The notes under the pieces are model-generated. The model made no database searches, was not told the origin of the DNA, and saw only the letters and a program-made list of their open reading frames with translations. A DNA stretch of 64,000 nt from Oreocharis arfaki (Eukaryota; Chordata; Aves; Passeriformes; Paramythiidae). Of the stretch, positions 42,801-54,800 are shown one piece after another. Numbering within the stretch: position 1 is the first letter of the stretch; every line of letters starts with the position of its first letter. Where the stretch lies: positions 97,034 through 161,033 of the forward strand of contig VZRR01010839.1 in NCBI GenBank assembly GCA_013398015.1, given 5' to 3'. The translations under genes and the position numbers were made by a program.

Positions 42801-45800
42801 TCCCTTAGAAGCTGATACTTTCTTCTGTGTTGCGTGAAGAAGAAAAAGGGAATGCTGAAGATGGCTCCACTTTCTTCTGCACTTTCTCTCCATCTATCCT
42901 TTTTGAAGGGGTTTTAAACAGCTGGTTTAACATTGCAGTCATACAAGTCCTTGCATTCCAGTTAGATTTTATTTATCATCTTAAATAAGTAGTTCCTATT
43001 CTTTCAGATTTTGTTTATGCAGACTCTTGGCGCTGATATAAGGGTTTTAAGAATTATGGTTAAATCATGTCCTGTGGTGTTTTTCTTAGTTTTATTTTTA
43101 CAAGCATGAATTTGTGCTAAATGACTGTACTAAATTATTCCCTCCTTTCACTCCTAGTGCTTTTAATGTAAAGTCCTCCTCCTCCTTAATCTAGTCAGAT
43201 TAATCCTAAAATAGTTTACTTTCAGTTGGAGGTCATCCAAACCATGAAGTTCTGGTCAGATGATAAAGAATTCATACGCAATGTAAGCTAAGATGTCCAT
43301 TGTTTAACTAGCCAGAGATTTGCTTTCAGTTTGCAAGCTTCCATCTTTTTTTTGCTTGTAGGATTAACCCCCCAGTCCTTGCATCTATAAAAAAAGTTTA
43401 ACTAACAAGCCACGTAAATATTATCTAACTGTTCCCAGGCAAGGATATTTGCAAATCAGTCAGCCATGGCTGTGAACATGTGTGTGCTAGTGCTGGTGAT
43501 TCATTTGTTTGTAAGTGCCAGGAGGGATTCCTGCTAAGAGAAGATGGAAAAACTTGCAGAAGTAAGTAGCCTGATATTTATCAACATACTTTTTATCTGC
43601 AGCTCATGCTTGTGTAGAAATGCACTCACCAGCAGAAGCTGTCATCTGTTTTCAGATAAAGATCTTTGCAAATCAGTCAACCATGGCTGTGAACATGTTT
43701 GTGTTAATTCTGGTGATTCATATACCTGTAAATGCCATGATGGGTTCCTACTGAGAGAAGATGGGAAAACCTGCAGAAGTAAGTAGCACGAGAACTTGAT
43801 TGGATGAATTACACATATAATAATGAAGGCCTCTGCTGATGTGTGCTGACTACCAACTCTCCTGTTTGCAGACAGGGACGTTTGCAACTCAGTTGACCAT
43901 GGCTGTGAACAAGTTTGTGTGAATACCGAAGATTCCTACATCTGCCAGTGTCGTGAAAAATTCATACTGAAGGAAGATGGAAAGACATGTAGATGTGAGT
44001 AGCCTGAGCTATAAAAGTATGTTTTTATTTGAGGCTTTCAAGTGTTGTGGGTGCAACCACACATGTATGTTTGTGATTTCCAACTATTTGGGCTGGTTAA
44101 AATGATACCGTCTCTCCCTAACAAGCCTCATCTCACAAACCCCATCCACTCTTCTCAGATAAAGATGTTTGCAACTCGGTTGACCACGGCTGTGAACATA
44201 TTTGTTTTAATACTGATGATTCCTATGTCTGCAAGTGTCATGAGGACTTCATACTGAGGGAAGATGGAAAAACTTGCAGGAGTAAGTTATTTCATCTTTG
44301 GTTTGTACTTCCTGATCTGTTAATGAAACACACTACACAACAGTAGTGTGTTATTTGTGTCGTTATTATAGAATCAGCTTCATGTAAGTGAGCTCCTTTA
44401 TGGAAAACTATTGCCAAATTTTTTATATTTAGTAAAAGTTATTTACTTAGCTAACTGTGCTAAATACAATTTTCATTATTCCAAGGTAAAAATGTCTGCA
44501 AAACAGTCACCCATGGTTGTGAACATGTCTGTGTTCCAACTGGCGATTCATACATGTGTCAGTGTCACGAGGGATTTATATTGAGGCGAGACAGGAAAAC
44601 ATGCAGGAGTGAGTAGATTGAACTTTTATGGGGAATACATTTTTCAGTCTTAAAAGAAATTACAGATTTAATTTCACTCAAAGCTTGTTAATGACAGCTT
44701 TGTATTTGAAAAATGGTCTAATAAGGGAATTCTCTTAACAATTCTCAGATACAGACCTGTGTAAATCCGTTGACCATGGCTGTGAACATGTGTGCATTAA
44801 TAATAACAACTCATACAGCTGTCAGTGCCATGAGGGCTTTGTCCTGCGACAAGATGGGAAGACGTGTCGAAGTAAGTAACTCATTATGTCTGTCAGCCAC
44901 TCTTCTCTGGCACTGCTACATAAATGAGCAAAGATGTCATACTCCTTTGTCATATGTTCTTCAGATATCATGTTTGGAGTCTCTGAATTTATGAGATGTT
45001 AGATAAAATACAGATGAATACTTTGATTTTTCCTAGGTAAAGATGTCTGCAAATCAGTTGACCATGGTTGTGAATATGCTTGTGTTAATAATGACGATTC
45101 CTATATCTGCAAATGCCAGGAGGGATATGTACTAAAAGAGGATCAGAAAACATGCAGGAGTAAGTATATTTTATTTAGAACACGTTTGTTTCTTTGATTT
45201 CTAAAATTAATTTACTTCAAAAAAGTTTCTAGAATCATAGAATGGTCTGGTTTGGAAGGAACCTTATTAAAGAACATCTAGTTCCATCTCCCTGCTGTGG
45301 GCAAGGACACCTTCTACTAGACCAGGTGTCTCCAAGCCCCATCCAACTGGCTTTGAACACTGCCACACCTTCTTATTTCAAACATGATATAATATTTGAA
45401 AGCTGAGAGCAGATGTGTGTGGCAGAAAATGTCTCGAACAATTAACTTGATGCTCTCCTAAGCAAAAATCTATCAAATTGGAAGACTTGTTTTGGTGTAA
45501 TGTTGAGTACAATAATAATTCTTTTGAAACATCAGGAAAAAGCCAAAGGGGAATCTTGTTATCAAAGAATGTGCATTTTAATCAGGTTCATATACTGTGG
45601 ATCTTTTATCTTTATATACTATATTTTAAAATATCATTAATTCTATTTGATTATCTTCCAACATGGCATGCATTTATCTCATCATCTCTTAATACGTGGA
45701 AGAGAAGTTCTACTGAAACTCAGTAAAAACATTTATTCTGCCAAAAATGGATGCCTTAGTTGAGGAGACTGTGATTACCAAAAGAAGGATAACAAGTTCT

Positions 45801-48800
45801 GGCTGTTCGCAATCCTAACAAACACCATGCACCATGAGCTGCTGCCCTTTCTTGACTTATGTAGTAGTATTGAGGTGGTTCTGATATGTATATTCATTGC
45901 ATTTTCATCACCTTAGTACATGTGAGGTGTCTTTTTCTCAGATGACTGCAGAAAGGAATTCTTGAACAGTTTTAAAATAGGTATTTTCTAAGAAGAAAAG
46001 TCCAGGCTTTAAAGCTGAAAATCACTTATTTGTACATTGGCTTGCTAACAAACATCTCCTGTAATTTCTGCAGAGTAATTTCTGCTGCACAAGCCTCTTT
46101 TGTGTCATGCTTACTACATTCTTCCTGTATAAAGATCAGAGATGAGTGGAGGTCAAAGTTTATTTGGTCCAGACTAAGAAGCAAATCTTACATTCCTTCA
46201 GATGGCATATTCTCCTGGAAGCTACATTGATCCAATAGGAGCTGAGCATCTCTGCAGCTAGCCTTTGCACAAAGAACACTAATCTTTGCCTGCTGAAGGC
46301 AATTCCTTTCGAGAATAAAAAAAAAACAAACCAAAACAACCCACCTGGCAGAAGCAGTCTGCAGCTTGGAAGGCATTCTCCAATCTCTAAATTCCCTAAC
46401 CTCATTACTGATGCCCAGTGCCTACAAACTGCTTTGATTTTTACGTGTGCCTTTGCCAAAAAATATGGGAAATACAAATTTTAAAAATTTGCATGTCTTC
46501 TGACAAACTCCAGCTCTAATGGGTAAACCAGAAAAGGTTAATTGCAGCAATACCTAAGCCTTCTAATTACAAAATTGGTAGACAGTTACAAGCAAAAAAC
46601 CCCTTATCTAGCCAATTCTGATTCTCTCAATAATTAAATAGTTTTTAAACTATTTTGTAACTCTTGCAACACCAATGCAGCTTCAGTGAATCTCTTCCAT
46701 GTCTCTCAGTACTGACAGATTTAACAAATCCAAAGTTAGCATACGGGCTTGTCCCTGGAAGAAAATGATGGCAACTGTGTCTATATGCTAGCTATGTTCT
46801 TCATTTTTCTCCACTTAAGAGTCATTCTTAACATTTACTGATTGTTGCTGCATTTTTAAGAGTTGTAGTATTCTGCAGAGCAGAAATATCTCAGTAAATA
46901 TTCACTGTGATTATATTGTTGTTAAATTCTCAGTCACAGGCACACTCTTAGCTTTTGATACAGCCTGTACACAACATTGTCAGACACACTGGCACAGTAG
47001 GATGAGCCAGGATTAGGGTGCTCCCTGAGTTTTTGCCAGGGTATCTGGATCCTTTTCCCAGCTTTGTGGAATTTTTTCTTGATCTGAACACTCTGCTGCT
47101 CATTCCACAGGATGCACTGAAGGCCCAATTGACCTGGTGTTTGTGATTGATGGATCAAAAAGTCTTGGAGAGGATAATTTTGAAATTGTAAAACAATTTG
47201 TCACAGGAATCTTGGATACACTTGAGATTTCACCCAAAGCCGCTCGAGTTGGTTTGCTTCAGTATTCCACTGAGGTTCGCACAGAGTTTACATTAAGGCA
47301 GTTCAGCTCAGCCAAAGACATGAAGAAAGCTGTGTCACAAATGAAATACATGGGCCGAGGTTCCATGACAGGACTGGCACTGAGGCAAATGCTTGAGAGA
47401 AGCTTCACAGAAATGGAAGGAGCAAGACCATTTTCAGCAAATGTCCCTCGAATCTCCATTGTGTTTACGGATGGACGAGCCCAGGATGAAGTCTCTGAGT
47501 GGGCTACCAGAGCAAAGCGACGTGGTAAGTGGAGATGTTTTCAATGTCTCATTCTGAAAGGCAAATATTGTTAGAAATAAGATGTAGTAACGGTTTGGAT
47601 GTGCTATGCTGCGTGCTAATCGAGAGAGTGTTTGCCACAGCAGTCTGGCCAGTACAGTGACCACTGTCCTGCACATCAGATCTCTGTGTTCACACGGGCC
47701 TTTGCTGCCAGGCATGTGCATCATCCCCAGAGCAGGACTCGTGGGGAGTGTCTCACCACAGGTAGTGGTGCCACCCACCTGGCATACTCTGAGTGCCCTG
47801 AACGTATCCACTAGGGGTGGACGTTTGATACAGAGACCTGGGAACTTCCTAAAAAATTCTAGGAAAACGATAAAAAAAACCCTGTCTCTTCAAAATAAAT
47901 CTATTCTTGTGAGAAATACTATGGTAATAATTGGCTATATTTTTGTTTACAGGGTATATTCTGTATTTTTAACCAGTTTATAGTGCTAATGGTGTTCTGG
48001 AAGGAAGATGACTCTTCTTGAAAGAATATAGCTGAAGTGCTGTCTATCTTACTGTTTCTACATGCCTATTTGCTGAAATGTGACTGAAAATGGTGATTTT
48101 TAATTTCTAATATGTTTGGGCAGAAGTCCATCCTCTAGGACACCTGTACCACAATCAGAAACTTTTCATCTGTTTGGCAGAGTCAACTGAAAATTTTCAA
48201 AACTTGTCAAGAAAATAAACTATCTCTTTTATCTTTGCAAAACTTTTTTTTTTTATTTTACAAGAAACTGCTTTAAGAACCACAGCTGATGGGCTACAAC
48301 ACAGAGAAAATAGCCAGACTTTAAAAGATTCTGCACATCTTTTTTTCTGAGCTCATTTTATTGATTTGATCTATCAATCAGAATTTGATACATGATTAGT
48401 AGAGCATTGTTTAGGACCTCTCTGTAAGGAGAAGAGGGAAAAACATCCACGGATATGAGAAGGGCATGTGCTAACAAGAGTGCCATTACAATGAAAGATA
48501 AAGTGGGTTTTCAAATAATTTTTTAGAAAATGAAAACATTTACAGGCTTACTAGTGAGATGTGTGAAATTGCATGGAGGACTTACAGAAGAAGGAAAGAA
48601 GTACAAGCCAGCTTTCTTATCTGCTGAATGAAACCTCAGATCTGGACTGCTTACACTGGCTCTGCAGTGCTACAAGCCAAACCCATCCCCTGTGTAATTG
48701 CAGCACAGCCAATAGAGTAATGCTCAATATGAAATGGACATTGAGTATTTTATCACTGATATCCCCAAGTCTTTCCATAGCAACAAACTTCAGCATGACT

Positions 48801-51800
48801 GGTACATTCATTACATTGAATCAGCTTCTGGTGAACATTTTCCTTTCCTGGCTAAAGTGCAATGGTAGGCAGATTCATGAAGAAAAGTAAGGAGATACTT
48901 ATGTTAAAAGTTAAAAACTTGGAAAATGTGTATTTTTTGATATTATCAGACCTATGGTTCTTCAGCAAAAAGGTTAAAAGTTGCGATTGAGTGTGCAGCA
49001 GTTACTACCCTATGTTAAATAAAGATACCAAACCTCCTCATCCCAAGTTTTATCTGAAACCAACCTAAGGAGGCATCTTCTCCTGGATTGTATAAAAGAC
49101 TTGTGAAGCTCATAGCTGTACTATGAATCACAAAATCAGTACTAGTTGTGGACACTTTCTAAGCCAGAACTGATGTAAAGAGAAATGTTATATCAGATCA
49201 TATGCTTATGAGCATAAAAAAAAAACTGCTGAAAAAGAGATTATTGAAGATCTCTGCTTTGTAGTTATTGCTTGTTTAAAATCTGTCTGGTGAGAGGGCT
49301 CTGAACCAATTCCTCCTTCCCTGCTTCCAGAGTAAAGAAAACTACACATCCTCACTTACCTTCTCCCTAGCACCTCTGCTGTGGAAATACTTGTCCTGAG
49401 CATCCCTGCTGTAAGGCTCTTTCTTTCCTAGCCCCACAAATTGTTTTCCCATTCTTACCCTCCTGAGTGGGCTTTCCAGGCTGTTAGTGCCCCTTAGAGA
49501 GCAAGAATCAAATCTCAGTGTGCTCTGAGGATTTTGATGAAACACAGTATTTTTCTATATTCACAGTATTTTTCAGAAAAATTATTGCCATCTTTCAAGA
49601 TTCTGCCTCATTTGCTAATATGTAACAGGTGTCCCCATCAGCCCAGTAATTTGCTGCATTGCATATACCCTACAGACACACACAAACCAGGGACTTGCAG
49701 TGCAGTTGTGAGGCTGAACAGTGTGATTCTCTTGGATTGTTTGTAATACTCTTTCTGGGACCATTTACTATCAGTAGTGGCCAGGCAAGTGTCATCTCTT
49801 TAACACAAAAACTGTATGTCAAATTACAGCAAACAAGAGAGTTTCTACAAATCTCCCAGTAATTAAAGCATATTAAGCCTCTTCACTGATTTTGAAGTTA
49901 CACAGAATATACATTTCTTGTGTTCTCCCTTTCATGTTTTCCTTTCATGGATGAACAAGTGCTTAGAATTAGAAGTGCTGAAATAATAAGTATGTGCAAT
50001 TTCTTTTGAATCCAGGTATAATCATCTATGCTGTTGGAATAGGAAAAGCAATTGAGGAAGAACTGCTGGAAATTGCTTCTGAGCCATCATACAAACATCT
50101 CTTCTATGCTGAGGATTTCACAGCTCTGGAAGACATAAGTGAAGAGCTAAGAGCTCAGATCTGTGAAGGTAACAAAATTCCATTTTCCTTGAGATAGAAG
50201 AGAAGTGAATGTTTACAGGTGTTTTGCTTTTTGGATTTTTCTGCCCTTTAATATGTGAAGAATATATACTGTTAATCTATTCACTGGGTAAATGTATTAG
50301 TAATTGTCTTCCCTTTATTTTCATAAAGGTTGCATAAGATGTACAATTCTATGCCTAGAAGAATCAACTGCTCCTTCTCTTTTCTGTTTCTACAGTTAAG
50401 TCAGCCATGCAATGAACCCCACTCCACCAAATAAACATGATCTATTTCATTAGGAATGTGGGAAAATAATCAGGGATTTTTAATACCTTAATGAGGATAA
50501 AAAAAAATCCTAAGATCAACAGCAAAAACCTAAACCCCAGCAAAATAAATCAGCAAGAGCTGTTGTGTGTAGTTATAGAAAACTAAAAATAGTTCATTGA
50601 ACATATATTCACAGCTACAAAGAGTGGATTTCAGTTATGCATAAGCTCTGAGTTTTGCTACACACATGTGGAAAGTTTGTTTCAGAAAGCACCCTTCTTC
50701 ACTCTGGAATAAACAGCTTGTATATAAACATTCCCAGGTGAAGTTTAGCAAGGGGAAGGGGAAATTTGAGCTGGGGTAAAAGCTGTTCAGCCAGAGAGAG
50801 TTCAGCATGTCTCTCCCACTCACACGCTCCCAAGACTCAGTAATTTTTGTACATTCAAACTGGTACCTGAAGCAAAATTCAGAAACAACAGATGGAATGA
50901 TGTTAGTCATAGGACTAGAATTGTGCAAGAATATTTAATTTTCACTAGCTTTTATCTGGTTGTTTTTCTTGGAATTAAATGCAAACAGGTTTTGCTCTTT
51001 TTTTCCCTTTAACATTATTGTATAAAATTAGCTGCAGATACAATTGCTTTATACAGATCTCAAGGAAGAATCTGTAAAAAAGACTTTGAGGATGTTTCTC
51101 AGCTTGCATACTCTTTGTCTTTCAGTCCTAAGAAGTCCTAGTTTCATCTTTCTGAAATACTAAATACTATGATAACATAAAACCAAGTCAGTTCAATTAA
51201 CCTTATTAGGCAGATAATCTTCTGATGACAGCATGTCATCTTAAAAGCTTTTGGAGATGCCAAAGCCAAAACTATCTGGCAGCCAGAACAATAATTCTCA
51301 CTGATTGGCAAACCCCAGTATAATAATTCTCACTGATTAGCAAACCCCAGAGCTCAGTGATGGAAATGCATCCTTCAGGTACCCACAGCAGTGGTTAGCA
51401 ATCACCATTTTTTCCCCTTTACACTACATTATCTACAGCATGAAAAAATAAGTAAATCCTGCCCCTTTGTGGCAGTTTCTTGCCTACACCTCTGGTAACT
51501 GGGCAGCACTGTCCTCCCCCTCTCTCAGCAACAGGCAATGAATGCCTCACACCTGTGAACTGAGGACTGACCCAGCCTTGTTTTTCTGGACACTCCAGGA
51601 CTACCTATTAACTCATGAACTCACTTCACCAGAAAGTCTGCCTCCAAACCTGTTACACAATCTGAATGTTCTTTTTTTTTACACCTTCTGTTGTCTACAG
51701 CCCAATTTTTCTCCTCCCTTGCAATAGCAGTAACTTTTATCTTTACTCCAGCCTTCATCCTTAGCTGAGGTCTTCTGAGGCTCCAGCCTTTGAGGGCCAT

Positions 51801-54800
51801 GGGAGATCCTGTGAACCTCATGGACTCCACTGACAAAGCCTCTCATCCTTAGGCCCAGCTGTGGATGCACTGCATGTTTCCAACTAAAGCAGAAGCCTTC
51901 CAAATGTTTTTTTGGGAGTAAGGCTTTTTTCTTTTATTCTGCAAGAAAGCATCTGCCTTGTAGAATAGCTGCTGATTACTGTTAATTATTCTTGATGACT
52001 AGTAGTAAAGGCAAAAAAAAGGAGGGGTTTTTTTTCTCTCTTGCATCTTATTAAGAGGAATTCAGTTGGAAGGTTCCCATTCATTGCCTTGGTTAATGTT
52101 AATTTCTCATCTGACTGGAAGCACTAACGAGGCTCTGGCAATGTCATACATAATACGCACTCAATATGATTGCAGCTTCACTCCTGTTCTGAGCATGTGC
52201 ATTATGGGAGCTTTTAATTACATGGTCATATACTATTTTTGTCACAAGACCCCAGCCCTGATCAGGTGACAGTACTCAGCAGCCAGCTGGTTAACATTCT
52301 GTTCTTCATCTAAATTGTGGATTGTTATCAGTTCAGCAAATGTTCAGACACTGCTTTTGATGACACTTTCTTACAGGCTCCTCCTAACAAATTACTTGTG
52401 TTTTGTTACAAAACAGAACACTAAAAACGAACATCCAACTTCAGCACTGCTCCCAAACAAATTCATTCATTGCACTGACTTCACCAAGGGATTCAGGGTG
52501 ATCGGTCTCTGCCACTACTTGTGTGTTTATTCAGCTTCACAGAGGCAATGAGATTACAAATCTTAGAGCCCCAACCAGTTTCTGAAGCCTGAAGAGGAGT
52601 TTCTGAAATGCCCAATTCCCATCCCAAACTGGAGACCTATCACACCTCTGCCAGTGCATCTCTCTTTTTTTCTGTCCCTAATTACATGTCCATACCAGCA
52701 ATGTGTCCAAAGCTCAAACGTTTCAAGTCAGTTCCTCTGCCCTTCCTAAACAACCCCCTCATTAGCTTGCAGCTCCTGAACAACTTCTAGAGCAAGTCAT
52801 TACCCAGGGTCAAACACTCAAGATTCATCTTACCTTTTCCATCTCTCCTACAACAGAAGTCTTCACCATCCGTCTTCTGGCTTGATCATTCTTCAGCTAG
52901 ACTCCACTTCTAGTTTGTTTCATTCCCTTGTGATCTCATCCCACACCTCTCTGCCCTGAACTCTTATCCAAAATCTGAGTTCCTTCCAGCAGCTGGTTCC
53001 CATGCAGACTGAGATATCTATATCTATGTCTATATCATCTGTATCTATACAGATTGTAGTTCTGCTGCCTGATTTCTGGTCTTCTTACTCAACCACTCAT
53101 CTGTTTTTCCCTGATATTCATGCTCAGTAATTCCAACCTCCACTCTAGAGGGCCTCATCTCCTTTCCAGTGCAACTTAGCACAGCTGTATATTATTGTGC
53201 ATCTGTCAAAACTGACCACACCAGCAGGGGTCCCAGTACTCATAGCAAACCTGGATGTCACAGAAGCATCTTCCACCTCCCTACCACATCTTCATGGCAT
53301 ATCAGGAGGGTTTGCACTGTCACCTTTTACCCCCATGCATTCACTTTCAGGGAAGGAGCTCTAGGTTCCAGAGGAAGGAGTGTGTCCCAGATGCTCCATC
53401 CACCCTGGCATCATCGGTCAAGTCGTGCAGTTGTTAAATACCTGCTCTTCAACTCATCTGGCTCCAGAGTCAGTCGAAGGTGTTCATGTCCTACTAAAGG
53501 ACCCGTTCCTAAGGAACCGAAGCTGCCCCCACACTGCCCTCTGGCGGCAAGACAGGGGCAGGGCACACAGCGACTGAGGTTCTACCTCAAACAAAACAGA
53601 TTTCTGTTTCCTCTCAATCTCTTGACTAAAAAGATCGGGGTGTGGACTCTGAAATAAATCCTTATATTTTAAAGACTGTGCTTCATGAATTAGAAACGCA
53701 TATTTTTGCTTAAAACTGTAGTGTATCAAATAGACTCTACTGCACCCTTCTCACCTAAAAACTCCCAACTCCCTGATCAAGGTTTCCTATTATAAAGAAA
53801 ACTGAAGGACAGTAAGAAGCTTTTTCTTTCTCCAAGCAGTTCTTATTCAGTTCACCCCAAAGGATGATGGATATTAATGAAACATGAAAGAATTTTCACT
53901 ATAGGACACGAAGTAGATTGCTGTCATTTCAGATTGCTTCACTACTATTAAATAATCGCTTCTGGTTTTGGAAGAGTTCCTCTGATAGTCTGAGTTGAAG
54001 GGCAAGTACTGGAGTTTCCATCAACACTGGTCCTCTTCTAAATTGCACAGGTATGAGGCATTCTCCATGTGTTATGAGAGACAAACACCAAGTTACTGGC
54101 ACCAATGGAGAAACATCTCCATTTCTAAGGAATGTGAACATTTTTATTGCTCCTTTTGTGATATCGTTTCTTTTGGCAATTTCTATCTACCAGCCTTGAA
54201 AGAGTCACCTCACCAGCAGGATGCATCATCTGGGAGGCTTCATAAGACTGGTCCACAGCCTTCAGGTTGGCTGTTTTAACTCAAGTGTCCTGTCCTGCTG
54301 TCTCCCCAGTCACTGCTAAGTTGCTTCTTCGTGCTGCCTTCTGTAGAGAACCCTCACGGTTCAGCCAAAATGGTTCATCCCACATCCCTGCCTCCTCGCC
54401 CCGCCCAGTCACCCTCCTTTCTGCAGTGCGAAGAACGGACATTCACTGTAACAAAAGCATGGCTGCATGCTTCTTGCACCATCCCAATGAAATGCTTCAT
54501 GGGGAACCTTGTAGTTCAGCTCTGTGCTAGACACTTTAAGCATGTTTAGCTTTCAATGACTTCTGTTTCTCACAGGAACCTTCACAATTCCCTTTCAGTT
54601 CTGCAACCCACAACTTAAATCATGTATACAGTAAATACAGCCTAACAGCTTGGTTCCTTCACATCTCTATATCCCTAGTCCTTTCCTTGAATGATCCTCA
54701 CTGCAATTAGTGAGATTACTTACTAATTAAGGAGAACTCAGTGCATGTGAGTAGATAACAAAATTATTATTTAGTGGGTTTGATTTTTAGACTTTTTGGG

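Noticed and set aside
16885..45159. Regularly spaced repeated units as a CRISPR-like or satellite array
   Set aside because: The repeats are EGF exons with splice sites and varied introns in a vertebrate gene.
53169..53657. Open frame of 162 codons on the + strand
   Set aside because: It lies in C-rich intron DNA of MATN2, overlaps open frames in other frames, and matches nothing recognised.
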